DNA of 64,000 bases from Margaritifera margaritifera (Eukaryota > Mollusca > Bivalvia > Unionida > Margaritiferidae): contig JAQPZY010001301.1 of NCBI GenBank assembly GCA_029931535.1, forward strand, positions 1,364,001-1,428,000. Reading direction: 5' to 3'. Shown in pieces: positions 50,280 to 64,000 of the stretch. The notes beneath the pieces were generated by a model. The model was not told where the DNA came from. It saw only the letters and a list, made by a program, of their open reading frames with translations, and ran no database searches. Position 1 is the stretch's first letter, and each line of letters starts with the position of its first letter. The position numbers were made by a program, and so were the translations under genes.

Positions 50280-50960
50280 TTTCTGTACATTTAACCAGTG
50301 TCATAAAGGTGTACAAATAATGATAACATTCATATATGATGTTCTCTCTGTACATTCAACCAGTGTCATAAAGATATACAAATAATGATAACATTCATAT
50401 ATGATGTTCTCTCTGTAGATTTAACCAGTGTCTTAAAGGTATACAAATAATGATAACATTCATATATGATGTTCTCTCTGTACATTCAACCAGTGTCCTA
50501 AAGGTATACAAATAATGATAACATTCATATATGATGTTCTCTCTGTACATTTAACCAATGTCCTAAAGGTATAAAAATAATGATAACATTCATATATGAT
50601 GTTCTCTCTGTACATTCAACCAGTGTCCTAAAGGTATACAAATAATGATAACATTCATATATGATGTTCTCTCTGTACATTCAACCAGTGTCCTAAAGGT
50701 ATGCAAATAATGATAACATTCATATATGATGTTCTCTCTGTACATTCAACCAGTGTCCTAAAGGTATAAAAATAATGATAACATTCATATATGATGTTCT
50801 CTCTGTACATTCAGCCAGTGTCATAAAGGTATCAAAACAATGACAACATTGTTATTGGATGTACTTTATATACATATAGCTAGTGTCATAAAGATGTTTT
50901 TTGACTGTTCATTCTGTACAGTTAACCAGTGTCATAAAGGATTCAGCATACTGATAACAT
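50280..50960. repeat. 65-bp minisatellite, about 9 good units
   Basis: Unit of exactly 65 bp: CAGTGTC starts at 50296, 50361, 50426, 50491, then every 65 bp to 50816, with the common strings AATGATAACATTCATATATG and GTTCTCTCTGTACATT. Two or more degenerate units follow to about 50960, and further units reappear at 52237-52365. Confidence 0.95.
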
Positions 50961-50999
50961 TGTTAGGTCATAGACCTGAAAAGCGTATGGGATGTTCCG

Positions 51000-51950
51000 T
51001 CGTCCGTGCGTCGGTTAGCACAAATCTGTTATCGCTACTCCTCATAAACTACTTGGAGGATTGCCTTGAGACTTTATACACACAATAATCATATGGTCTA
51101 GTTTGTCCTCAGTGAAAATGGTGTTGCTCGGACATCCAATATAGCCGCCAGAGCGACCATCTTAAAATTGTTTTATCGCTACTCCTCCTGATTGGATGGT
51201 CATATCAACATGGAGTTTTCACTAAAAGAATTTGTATGATGTCTAGTTGGTCCTAAATGAAAATGTTGTCGATATAATGTTCAATATGGCCGCCACTGCA
51301 ACCATCTTGAAAAGTTTGTTATCGCTTGTCCTCATGAATAGATGATCGTACCAACATTGGGTTTTCACTAAAAGACCTGTTATGATGTCTATCTGGTCTT
51401 AAATAAAAAAAGGTGCCGATCTAACATCTAATATGGCCGCCATTGCAGTCATCTTAAAAATCCTGATATCACAACTCTACTTGAACAGAAAGTCATATTG
51501 ACGTAGGTTTTTCGCCAAAAGACTTATTATGATGTCCAGTTGGTCTTAAATGAAAATGATGCCGATCTGACGTCCGATATGACTGCAACATCAGCCATCT
51601 TGAATTTTTTTATTGCTGCTCCTCCTGAATGGAAAGTCATATATTAAAAATATTGTTATCTCTACTCCTCTCCAGTTAGATGGCTATATCAGCATGCGGT
51701 TTTTACCAATATACGCCTTATAATACCTAGTTGAAAATGGTGCCAGTTGTACATTCAATATGGCTGCCACGACGACTGTAGTAAAAATCGTGTTGTCACT
51801 ACTCTGCCTGAATGGATGATCATTATGACATGGGGTTTTCTCTAAAAGACTTCTAATGATGTCTACTTTGTCCTAAATGAAAATAATGCTGAGCTGACAT
51901 CCAATATGTGTACCAAAGCAGCTATTTTGAAGATCTTGTTATCACTGAAG
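51000..51950. repeat. Degenerate ~146-bp tandem array inside the 65-bp array
   Basis: TTATCGCTACTCCTC-like strings recur near 51029, 51173, 51319, 51465, 51609, 51793 and 51943, each followed by TCACTAAAAGA, ATGATGTCTAGTTGGTCCTAA, GACATCCAATATGGCCGCCA and CCATCTTGAAAA variants. One shortened unit lies near 51654. Confidence 0.88.
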
Positions 51951-52110
51951 CAGGGCCGTCGCAAGTTCCCGCTGGATGAAACGGCGCCCGGGAGAGCGTT
52001 GGCTCTTATGCGCCCGCCATTCGGAAAAAATACCGCAAACTCTGCAAAACGGCGCCCCCCCCCCGACTTGCGCCCCGGGCCCGTATTGCCCGCCCCTTAC
52101 GACGGTCCTG
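51951..52110. mobile_element. hAT-like MITE, 160 bp
   Basis: Starts CAGGGCCGTCGCAAG and ends CTTACGACGGTCCTG, giving 15-bp terminal inverted repeats matching at 13 positions. The interior is strongly G/C-rich, unlike its surroundings. Flanks share CTGAA (ACTGAAG and GCTGAAC), a possible eroded target duplication. No transposase. Confidence 0.7.
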
Positions 52111-52236
52111 GCTGAACAGTATCAGAGATGGTTTCAACACTCGACAGTTAAAAGGATGAATGGGTCTTATCTTGAATTCCTTGAAATTCTTTTCGCACAG
52201 TAGAGCGTCAGTCCCTTCGAGGGACTCTTGTTATTG

Positions 52237-52365
52237 GTTTGTTATTTCCGTACAGTTAACCAGTGTCATAAAGGTATCAAAACAATGATAACATTGGTAT
52301 TGGATGTACTTTCCGCACAGTTAACCAGTGTCATATAGGTGTGAAAACAATAATAACATGTTATT
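52237..52365. repeat. Residual units of the 65-bp minisatellite
   Basis: Two diverged units (ACAGTTAACCAGTGTCATAA, CAATGATAACATTGGTATTG) resume the array of 50280-50960 after the 146-bp array and MITE. Confidence 0.85.
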
Positions 52366-53476
52366 AGCTTATTGAGGTTTGTTTGGGTATTTAACTTTCA
52401 TGGCCAGTCAGTGCGAACAAAAGAGACTGTACCAACAAATGTGAACTGAGATTGACATATAGTGGACCGATCAAAAGAAGGCACAGTTAAATTCTACGAA
52501 TTGTTTTTTTTTTAAATTAAAAAATGGTTAAATGTATTAAACAAAGAGATCGCGCAGGATAGATGTGCAAAGGAAAACATATTTAAATTTGCGTATTATT
52601 TATTTCATCTTTAAGGGTCAGGGTATATACGTCCATATTGTAATATATAATAAATCTAACATGTTTTCATGTTTATCATAAATGAATAACACAAGGCAAT
52701 GGCTAAAACAGGATATTAAAACATGTAAACTGCAACAAAACATTTGCATTCTATGCAATATTTGCAAATTAGTTTACCGATATAGTTATAAATGTATTCA
52801 TCTATATAATTTTGCAGACGATTATGTTATAAACCAAGTTATATCAAGCTGGACAATTTGATTATAACATGCGGGAGTGATATTAAAAGCTGACTTTTTA
52901 AAATGATCGATTCCTGATCAAACTATTCAGTTTTAGTACGCATGCAATGTAGGCTTTCAGAATAGTTGCTTATTTTACACATCTAAACTTGTGTACGATG
53001 TGGTTATCATGTCTGTACCTCCTTCCCATTCGTGTTAGCTCGCTTTGCAAAAATCTGTTTCTGTCGAACTCGGCACATATGCACTAGATAATGTTGAATC
53101 ACAAATAATCAAATGACAGAAACACATACTTTTTTGTGCGTTTCATTTCAGAATATCTAGTCTACCTTATATATTTTACCATATTTTTTATTTTGAAGTA
53201 ATTCAAATCCTTATTGACTATCGATTCTGAGAAATGAAAGAACACAAACCAATATTTATCACATAGTGTTAAATTATACAGATTCTTTCTTACCATAAGT
53301 AAGTAGTCTCATTAGAGTTGCTAACGCTGTAAAGGCAAATTTTTATAAAATTGTTTTCATTTTTGTTCAAATTATAACACTGTTTAAAAAACATTCAATC
53401 AATATAAAGAAAGAAAAGATAAGGTACAGTGTCGCAATGTTATTTAAATAGTGTTGAAGTCGTAAATATGTTGCAG
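52366..53476. other. Intergenic, AT-rich, nothing recognised
   Basis: No coding frame, repeat family or RNA gene recognised. Confidence 0.5.
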
Positions 53477-53635
53477 GAGCGTATGTTTTGAACAAAGACC
53501 TGCTAAATACCTTCTGCGTACTGAATCTACCACCAAGCCAGAAGTCCGGTCCTCAGTGGATGCGTCGTAAGTTTCACTCGGAAAGATCTTTGCGGTATTA
53601 TGTAACCCAGTTCACCTATAAGTCTATAAGCAAAA
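53477..53635 (+). CDS. Candidate internal exon, unknown protein
   Basis: Bounded by an acceptor-like TATGTTGCAG and a donor-like GTGAGT. Exactly one phase is open across the whole 159 bp, encoding AYVLNKDLLNTFCVLNLPPS followed by a basic part (WMRRKFHSERSLRYYV). The other two phases contain stops. There is no partner exon that I can join with confidence and no family is recognised. A chance open segment cannot be excluded at this length. A (TAGTC)n tract follows at 53718-53756. Confidence 0.35.
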
Positions 53636-53759
53636 GTGAGTAATGTTTTGTATGATATTGAAGCGGATTCTTTGTTATTTTATTCTGCTTATTTCTTTTT
53701 CTTTCTGTTCTATTCTTGTTTAGTCTAGTCTAGTCTAGTCTAATCTAGTATAGTATAGT

Positions 53760-55180
53760 CTGCCTGGCCCAATCTAGTATACCTTAGCAAACAATATTGT
53801 ATTACTTTATATTTTGATCACTGATCAAATGCCACTAACATGATCAATATTTTTACCCTAAATTTGGAAACAAGTACAATACAGAAGAGCTACTTATTCT
53901 TAACATAGAGCACACGGATGTTGCTCTCTACTAGGCGTGGATATTTAAGGTAAATGTGGCTTTAAGATAGTGTAACTTCACTCCTATATCATTTGTGAGG
54001 CATACCCATCATGGATACTTCTTACATGAATATTGATTATTAACTTTTTATGACACTTAATTACTTAGATTCAGTTAAATATGTCAGTGATAACAAATAT
54101 TACTAACACTATTACTTTGACTGGGTCTGTACCATCAAGTATCATCTTCATTTAAACGGAATGAATGCTTGATTTACTAAAATGTATATCATATAAATAA
54201 TGTGCTTGAGATCCTGTTTGATTCTTCTTGACAGTGATTTATGTGGCGAGGGATAGATGTAATATGATTTTATGATATTACTTCAAATTGTCCCACGCAA
54301 TTTTATGTATTAACTAATAATTAGTTGTTGTTGTTGTTTTTTTTTTTTTTTGGGGGGGGGTTTCTTTGTTGTTATCTACTATCAAGGGAAATGGTACTCA
54401 AGTTCTGAAATTGAAAGGGCTTTTTGCCAACTCGAGGTGTGAGATACAATATCAAAATAAACTAAGCTTTTTCATTTTTCTGACAGATTTATGAAAAGTG
54501 CTTGGTATGCAAGGTAACATCATTCAGATCTTGGATGACTTAGACTATGTATATCTTCTATTCTTTATGTTACTGTTCTTAAATAGGTTTGATCATAATC
54601 CATATATCAGCTCATATAAATAAGACTACTTTGTCAGTGAACATACAGATAACATGCTTTGAAAACTATACTAGAATGGTCAAATTCAGTAACATTAGCC
54701 AGGTGAATGTCAACCGGTCCTCATCGGTCTCTTGTTTCATTTAATACAATGTTATAACATATAATAAACAGCACTCCAACTTTTGTTTTGTGCGAATAGC
54801 TAACTTTCTTCACAGAATAAGGTAGTGTTTTCTGTTTGTCCTTTTATTAAACTTAGAAATGTTTTACTTTGTGGTAATTTTACCCGTTGTAAATGTATTT
54901 CATACTGATGAAATTTTCACAATGGAGTAAAAACAATAGAACAAAAATGTTCCATTATATGTAGTTATATGTGTGCGTTCAATATTATCGGTACTTCTAA
55001 CCTTTAAAAAAGGTGTCAACGTGTAATTAGACGTGTGGATCAATGAAATCATAAAGAAAAAACTTGAATAGACCATTTAGAGTGATCATAAACGAGATAT
55101 ATTTTTCAAAGTCGCAATTGGTTTTTCTGTATTTAACTTTTGTTCACTACTTTGTAATACGAGAGAAAATAAGTCTATTA
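53760..55180. other. Intergenic, nothing recognised
   Basis: AT-rich; T17-G9 run at about 54335-54361. No supported gene. Confidence 0.5.
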
Positions 55181-58100
55181 TCTTAACGCTTCCAATGGCT
55201 ATACAATTGCACTGAAAACGTGTCGTCAACCGCATAAATCAACGCTTTAGAACAATTTCACGAGTGGATTTTGTTTCTGTTTGGCAGTATGTTTAGAATA
55301 CTTCAGTGTTTTTCAAGATTAACTGATTTGTTCAAAAGTCCATTGCCTGTGTCAAGGTTTGTGTCTACATTAAAGACGAATGCATACGTTCCTGAATGTA
55401 TATTTGAAAGTGCTCCCCGTGTCTAACATGGTAGCCCATCATAGTTCTCTTCGGTATTCGAACTAAAAAGCTAAGACTTCCAGATACAAGACTGAATTAG
55501 GACTAACACTTATTTATAAGGACCATATTAATTGTCATACATTGCGTATATTTTTAATATCGTGGTGGGACAAGTGGCAGGGTTTACTTTTTCTGTGGAT
55601 ATATATGAGTCGTGGCGACAGAAAACGTCCCTTCGGATAGATGACGTATCACTGAAAACGGACGTCAGATAGAAATGAATTTCTAAGGTCATAACGTTGT
55701 TGCTTTGTTTGTATTTCTATTGCTATGTATGATATTTACATGGAAAGATTTTGTAAGTACGCAAAATCCCCAAATGTAAATGGCTAAATGAACATTTTGT
55801 CGCTTTGCGGCTCATTCATATAATTTGGGTCTTGACGACATATCATTAAATTTTACCGAATAGTGAAACACAAGAAGGACGAAATTCACTTAAAATAAAA
55901 TTCATAATGTGAATTTCGACTAAAAATAAATAGCATGACACCAAAGGCAATTTGTTACGTAAACCAATTGTATAAAGACTTAATATACTTTACTCAAACT
56001 ATACGTCATCTAACACATAGGTATAGGTCCATTGTGTTCATTTATTTACTTAAGCCTTGTATGTTCCTATTTTAGATCAGACCCTAATAATGCTTGATTT
56101 GGAATTTTTAGTTTGTCCAAGAAGAACGGAAAGAATTGTTTTTTGACGGTTCTATTAACTCTAAAAATCCAATCACGATGTGTTTAAAAGGCTTGGTTGT
56201 GACTTATATATATAAAGATCTTCCTTTCAATCCATACATATTTTAATTGCCCGTAAGTATAGAAGCAACCATCAAATGCAACCATAGTAATAATATTATG
56301 GATGCCTTTTTCATGCTCATTTTTAAAAAATAAAACTGTTGTGACCCTTACATATTTGAATTATGTCGAATTGGTGAAGAAAACAAATATCGGAAAGGAA
56401 ATGTACTGACCGCCAAGTAGTCTGGATTCTATTTACAATAATCCTTAGATTACAGAAAGTCACAATTTAACTGGATTATGTAATTGTGAATTGATACGGT
56501 CTAACCAAGAATCAATAGATGCCTCTTTCAATGTTATTCTTTAAAGTATTGTAAGATCTTTCTGAACAAACATCTGTTCGCTCGGTTAGAGTTCAAAGTA
56601 TCAGACATATTTACAAAGGCAATACTGTTAGGTCCTTTGTTCAGGAAGAAAAATGAATATTTTTTTGTTTAAAAGTTCCAATGACGCTTAAATCCAACCT
56701 CTTTTTGTTTTCTTCATAAATCTCGTTGTATAAATCCATATTCGTTCGTGTTTTTACTAAGCAGTATGTCCAAGAAGCGTTCCTATTTTGAAAAGTGTAT
56801 TGAGGTGTTTGAAAGTCGGTAGTCATTGTCAACATTTATATGCAGCCGTATCCTACAATCCTCGTGAAAGAAGATTTCTGACAGAGCGAATCCATTTGGG
56901 CTAAAAGAGTTGGCCCAGGAAAAAGCAATAACTTCTTAGTAGCATTGATTATCTTTCCATCACTATCATAATAAGCTCTTTGGTGCAACTTATATTGATA
57001 AAGATAAAAGTAGAGAAATTATGATCTTTGTTATTTCCGAAAGTCTTAATTTAACTGGATTATGTCATTGTAAATTGAAGCAGCCACACCATAGTGGAAT
57101 TATTTTCCCCAGCGTTCCTTCGTTTTAAAGACTTATTTAGCTATTTCGAAGCGAACATGCGATTGTTGGAAGGATGGTGAGAAATATTGTCGATGGCCCA
57201 AACTTCGTTCAAGTCCTTGATTCGAGAGACATTTTATCGCGACCTCATGCACTGGCTTTGAGATCTTAACGTCATCAACTGGATCGCCAACTTTCTTTGA
57301 CAGTGACAGTAAGTGTAAATTCGGTTATATCTGAGGAAATGAAATTTAAACAGGTTTTTCAATGTAAATCAAAGAGTACATAATGAAAAAATTGATTTTA
57401 CCTAATGCCAGATTAGAGTCAGAATTTGTGGTCCTGTTGTGTGTTTTGTTAAAGCAACGGCCGCTGTTTATATTTATATGCAGATTTGCTTACATTTCTA
57501 TAAACGGAAAGCCACGTCGGAGATTTCTAAGACGGCAAAGCCAATGTAAAATAAAAAATAGTTGCCATTACATTTTTCTTTTTATTCCATGTCGGAAAAT
57601 AATCAAATGGAAAACTATATACAATATGGAATTCTTCATGAGAGTTTTTTAAAATAGGAAAGTAATATATTTTTTGTGGTACAGTCTGCAATAAACTGTG
57701 ATGAATGCACAATATCTTTTAATTTTGATGTTTCTAAATTCAATATTTTATCATTTATGCATGTTTTATTGCACTGATTATGTTTTTGAAGGCAATAAAA
57801 TATCTTCAAGATGCATTTGAAATGCGTTATCAATTCTAACAAACCTGAAATAAAGAAAAATGACTTTAAAATGCTCCCCGATAAGGTCACTAACAGACGA
57901 TCTTATGCCCATTTTACCTGGAAGATGGGCAACCTGGCAGTTTTTCCTACATGCGGTCACCAAAATTTGCCATTTTCAACTAGGCACACTGAGGCAAAAT
58001 CAACTTATACATTACACGTATAGATACTGTCAGAATGCTGGGTTTGCGTTCTTATTGTTTATGTATTTGTAACAATTTCTTGAGATTCAAATAATTTATT

Positions 58101-58830
58101 TCAACTTCCAAACACCATATAAAATCATAGTAAATCTGTCAGCATACCACAAATATGGCTGCCGATGATGTCATTCTGGATCTATCTATTGACACATTCC
58201 TTAGGTGACAGTTCTTCCAGGGTCAGGAGCCATGGACAAACTTCAGGAAATAAGCAAACTTCGATACGGTCTAGAGGGATGCCAATTTGTGTTTTTTTTT
58301 TAACGATGAATTAATTAAGTACCGGTAGATATAGTTGAAAACCTCCAGTAGCGATTTCAATAGTTTCTCGCTATACTAGAATGCTGACGTTAGATTCCAC
58401 AGTAAGCGCATGAACCATGCCAGGTGGAGGATACCAGTATCTAACAGCGAAACTGCTTAAGAATTTGTTGTATAAAGTACTAGTTACTTATACACAAAAT
58501 TTACTTCTAATGGTGGCAATAACATACCTTGAAACCAAAACAAAAAACTTAAGTCGATTATTCATAATACACACGAATCAGAGATACTGTAAAAGTATAA
58601 CTTTAAAGTACTTGACTTCGTTAAAGACGACAAATGGAAGTATTTTTCACCATTCTATTAACTCTTAAATCCAACAGCCATGTTTTCATAATGTTTGTAG
58701 ATCAAACCGTTAAAAGCTTTTATGTCTACTTGGCAGTATGTCAAGAATACTAATGCGTTTTCCAGAAAGTGCACTAAAGTGTTTAAACGTTAGGCGTCAT
58801 GGTCAAAGTTTGTCAAGGGACCGATCATTT
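55180..58830. repeat. Diverged duplications carrying exon-like segments
   Basis: Three places share a GGCAGTATGT/AGCAGTATGT string followed by AAGAA or AGAATACT and a further 80 bp of similarity (55285, 56761, 58732). Two share TTCTATTAACTCTnAAATCCAA (56150, 58654), and two share AATTTAACTGGATTATGT (56464, 57050). Acceptor-like ATTTATATGCAG occurs at 56834-56845 and 57474-57483 before open pieces that both read ...RRFL (PRERRFLTER; GKPRRRFLRR). This suggests an old duplicated gene or repeat unit. Copies are too diverged to delimit by eye. Confidence 0.45.
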
Positions 58831-60269
58831 AGTTTTCAAAGGGGGTTGGGGGAGGGGTGGGAAGGAGGGAGAGGGTTGCGATTTTCTTTTTCTAACCAGG
58901 ATATTTTTTCTTTCAGGGCAAGATCATTTTTTTCAACTAATATAATGTATATAATTAGGGGTCTTTTTTGTCTACAAATCACAGCAAGAATATTTTTAAG
59001 ATATTTGGGGCCGGAATTTTCTTTTTCACAAATATCCCAGCCCCCCCCCCCCCCCCCTCACACACACACACACTAAAGTTAACTGTTCGGTCTCTAATAA
59101 CTACACAGATAAAAGTGTACATTATCTGTATGAACATTACAAAGACACTAAAGTTCAATCACTCGTTCTTCTTAGCATTTTGTAATATTTGTATTAAGGC
59201 TGACTTCTTAATCACAAATTCAACTAAGATTCTAAATGTTATCCCTGTTGAACGCATTTAGAGTTCATTTAAGTATTGTGTCACGTTGTTGGTCTTGCAT
59301 GCAATTATAAAAAAGAAGCAATAAAATCATTTCCTGTTTTTCTATAGTTCTGTACGACTTGGAGATGCCATTGTAAGCCCACTTTGCATTGCTTAAGGTG
59401 TTAGAAATCCTCGTAATGTGTATGCTATGAAGAAAAAGGAAAAGGTAAAATGATCGTGAATTTCTTAAATGAAATGGCATGAAATGATTTCGAGGTTCTT
59501 TTAAATAAGAATAAGAAAACTAATTTGTTATTTAAGAGTCAGTAATGGAAATTCCAGAGACACCCTTCACCATAGGTTAGACCGGTTGGCATGCAAAGGA
59601 GAAAGATAGAGTGCTAATCAATACCTTATTCACACCTATAATTATGTAAACCAGTCGACAAAGTGGTCGGCGTGGCATACACAGCGGTAAGCAGTCCACG
59701 TACAAGTAATCACATTTTTGACAATGTAGAGTACAAGTCTGTGTTCTCGTCAACCTAGGGTCATTTTCGGTTCATTGTGCATGATTATCGTGCTGAACCT
59801 AAAGCATGTTCTACCTCAAAGTATGTTATGGCCCAATCAGAAACCAAAACAAAAAAGTTGAATATGCTAAGAGGGTGGATGATTGCTTGTGAGCTACACT
59901 AATTTTTAAACTACGAAACTTGTGCATATATTTATATGGGACATATGGACAGACCATATGAGCATATAACTGTAATACACATATCTCCAGTTAAAGGGGT
60001 ATACGGTTTTTCGTTCTACCTATCAAGGCCTAAGCGATCTCATGCGATGGCTTGTGGTTCGTTATCAGTTGTTTTTCTTCCGTCTGTCTTCCATCCATCA
60101 GCGATTGCTTGTTTTAGGTACGTTTCACAAATCACTGATGGTGTTGGTGATGGGATATGAAACATGACTTTATAGCGCCTGTAAATGTCACAAACGCCGG
60201 TAAATGACACGGTGGCATGGCATGCAAAGTTGCAACGAACAAAAAGTTCATTACTCCAATCATCACTCA
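58811..60269. other. Intergenic with a G-rich dispersed repeat and poly-C
   Basis: AAGGGACCGATCATTT plus G-rich text at 58814-58880 matches the repeat at 24132-24190. Poly-C run 59041-59057 is followed by (CA)n. No gene supported. Confidence 0.5.
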
Positions 60270-61629
<1,360 letters not shown>

Positions 61630-62481
61630 TGTTACGTCTTTAGGTCTGAAAACATATGTAACAGAAAGAAAGTGAAACCAACAATGTAAGTAATATCAAC
61701 AAGCAATTTATTTCCCTATAATACAAAGTGAAATTCAAGAGATACTAACAATATTGTGAATCAAATTCCGAATAATCCTAAATGTCCTAATCACAAGTCC
61801 AAAATTATAGAATATTCCGAATGAGTTCCAATAGTCTTAAATTTCTCGATAACACAATGATACAATCCAGAACGTCTTTAAATGAATTCACAAAAGTCCA
61901 AAGTAATGTATTAATTCAAAAGTCAATGAGCACTTTAGTAATTCCAATTAATATATTAAGTAAATAATTCATCTCAAAATATATCTGATTTCAACGGCAC
62001 AAACTATAAAATCTGATCTCAAATTGATTCCCACAGACTGATCTAAAACAGGAATGAATTATTTGTTTACCAAATCTCTATTTATACACATTTTCACTTG
62101 ACCTATATCATAACAGGGTGCGAAGCAATAAAATGGAGAAAAAAATAAACAGTCAGTCTAACTGTCAACAAGACTGGCCTTGAACTCAAATGATTGCAAA
62201 TATTTTGTTTACTATTGACCAGAATCTGAAGAACAACTTACCTTCATGGACATGATTTAAACACACATCATAGATTAAATATACATAACATTACTTAGAC
62301 TAGCTAACTAATTTTTGTATGGGTCTACTGACCTAAAACCACACAAATCCTTCCAAACTGCACAGTCAAAGATTCTACTGTTAATCTAAAAGTTACTTAG
62401 AAGAGATAGAATGACACAAGTCGAGTAGTTGATACTTATTGTAAATGTCTGTGGAGCATTGCAAAGATTTCTTCCTTAACA
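61630..62481 (+). mobile_element. Solo-LTR-like element, copy 2
   Basis: Starts TGTTACGTCT and ends TTCCTTAACA; flanked by ATAC and ATAT (one mismatch). It shares GAAAGTGAAACCAACAATGT, CAATTTATT and TCCTAATCACAAGTCC with copy 1 at 44245, same orientation, but is clearly diverged and 852 bp long. No internal coding. Confidence 0.6.
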
Positions 62482-63060
62482 ATATGTAACTTGCTTCAAA
62501 TTAAGGCTGTCGCTAATCAGTATTTGATTAACCTAGTGAAGCACTTCTCATTTATGTGTGGAGTTTCAGTTCATTAACCATATTGTTTAAGTACTAATAA
62601 ATATCTTCTAAATCCATATGTCAGCTATTGTTGTCCTATTGAGTTCGTTTCATTGTTAACCTCATTGTCTTTTTGAGCCGAAGCTGATTCTAGGGTTGTA
62701 TCAAACATTTTTGTATTGGACATTTTCATCGGATAGGACAGTGGTCCATGGTGCCAAAAATACTTTGACTTACAGGAGCTTTTTTATACTATGTAGTTTT
62801 GGGTTCATAAAAAGAGTTTTCATTTCAGGTCTTATTTGTTCAGACACCATCTATTCGACACAGGTGATATAATGTCTGCTCATAGAACGTGTGATTAGCA
62901 TCAAGCTATCGATTGCGCGTAAGCATAACTGTTAAGGCTTAGGATGATATCTGCTTCAGTTATAATTAAATTAAATTATTACTTGTGTATTTATATATAA
63001 GCCTGCAAACATGCACATTTATGAGTCCATGTGATTCTTGTATAGGTTTCATTCAGAAAT
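62482..63060. other. Intergenic, nothing recognised
   Basis: AT-rich; no gene or repeat recognised. Confidence 0.5.
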
Positions 63061-64000
63061 GGCCTGCTATTCATTATTCAACACAGAGAAGTTGCACCTC
63101 CAAAAATAAAATTGATCATATCAACCACGATTGATCCTTCCACGTTGTCAGGTGAACCTCGATTCCTTATTTAGACAAGACCATTTACCTTACTTCATGA
63201 AACGTTGGCAAATGAATCGTGGTCCCTTATTAATGTAAAATTACCCATGGTTAATTATTTAACGTTGTCAAATGAGCCAGGTTAAAATATTTAGTGTAGA
63301 CTATTTTACCATTTTTTATGAAATTTAATCAAATGAAGCTCATTTTCTTAGTCAAGGTTGTGAAATAATCATTTAATTATTAGACTCTGAGCAAAACTAA
63401 CGAGGTTCGATAAATAGTCTTAAGTGATCAGCGGTTCATATTTGACCCATGGTTCATTATTCGACGATGAAGAAAATAATGCTGGAGTTTTTTTAAATGA
63501 TGCCACACGAGCGTCTACATTTATCCGCGATTCGTTATTCAACGTTGAAAATTGAGCCGCGGTTAATGATTTAAAAGTTATTAAAGATTACCGAGGTTCA
63601 TGAAACAGTGTCCAAATGTCTGGGGCTCATTATTAAATATGTTATAACTGAACTGCGGTTAATGTATTAAGGGAAAAGTGTAAGTTTGTTTCATACAAGA
63701 AAGCAAATAAACGACTTTTGATTATTCAACGTCAAAAAATTTAAACAATGTTTAATGCACCACAGTTCATTGTTAACGTCGAAAGGTTACTTAAACATCG
63801 CTTGATGACGAAAAGATGAAAAATGTTCAGCGATTGGTCAAAATCTGAAATTTTAATTATTTATTCACGTATCAAATGAGATACCGTTCATTGTTCAACG
63901 TTGAATACACCGCATTAAATGTTGAAAAATGCACGGTTATTGAAACACTGTCAGATGCCCTGTAATTCCTTGTTCAACGTTGACGAATGACACTCATTTC
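63061..64000. repeat. Degenerate ~60-bp tandem repeat field, runs off the window
   Basis: Units contain GTTCATTATTCAACGTTG, (A/C)AAATGA and C(C/T)GCGGTT variants, for example CACGTTGTCAGGTGAACC (63141), AACGTTGGCAAATGAATC (63202), AACGTTGTCAAATGAGCC (63262), TTCAACGTTGAAAATTGAGC (63539) and TTCAACGTTGACGAATGA (63974). The first three are spaced 61 and 60 bp; later ones are irregular. Confidence 0.75.

Noticed and set aside
48173..50960. CRISPR-like array
   Set aside because: Units are contiguous 38-bp and 65-bp tandem repeats without unique spacers, in a eukaryotic context.
57474..57652. Possible fibroblast-growth-factor-like C-terminal exon
   Set aside because: The short basic string GKPRRRFLRR is suggestive only; upstream core strands, cysteine and exon partners are not visible.

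Overview
The window looks like a nuclear genomic contig from a marine invertebrate, most probably a mollusc. It is AT-rich and intron/intergenic-like, packed with microsatellites, minisatellites, hairpin-type MITEs, a tRNA-derived SINE and solo-LTR-like elements. There are no operons, no prokaryote-style gene packing, and no rRNA, tRNA or CRISPR locus. The mollusc assignment is an inference from the repeat style; no host gene could be identified with certainty.

Region 1 (about 0.5-11.83 kb) is a decayed endogenous Polinton/Maverick (adintovirus-like) element. On the + strand it keeps a recognisable core set: family B DNA polymerase, a BIR-domain (IAP-like) coding segment, packaging ATPase, lysine-rich and glycine/alanine-rich virion-type small proteins, a retrovirus-type integrase with SH3/chromo-like C-terminus, a minor capsid (penton-like) protein, another basic small protein and a major capsid protein. 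A two-zinc-knuckle (CCHC) gene is read divergently on the - strand upstream of polB. Every gene is broken by stops and/or frameshifts. The polymerase lacks its motif C aspartates and the capsid gene is cut off near its 3' end, where a degenerate tandem repeat begins. The right terminal repeat is not visible, and any left terminus lies outside the window.

Region 2 (11.8-26.9 kb) is repeat-dominated intergenic DNA: degenerate arrays, a long (ACAT)n tract, (GA)n tracts, a tRNA-derived SINE, and a nearly identical 273-bp direct repeat 835 bp apart. Region 3 (26.9-29.6 kb) holds a dead Crypton-type tyrosine recombinase (DUF3504 family) bracketed by two direct copies of a palindromic MITE. The canonical catalytic positions that can be aligned by eye are mostly substituted.

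Region 4 (29.6-42.1 kb) contains several diverged segmental duplications, a young-looking SINE-type insertion with a perfect 15-bp target duplication, CT/AT microsatellites, a hAT-like MITE and a ~1-kb 48-bp minisatellite. Region 5 (42-64 kb) holds two solo-LTR-like copies of one family, a 38-bp minisatellite, a 65-bp minisatellite interrupted by a 146-bp array that ends in a second hAT-like MITE, a few exon-like open segments of unknown function, and a degenerate ~60-bp repeat field running off the end of the window. The only coherent gene programme is that of the fossil virus/transposon; the rest is a record of repeat invasion.
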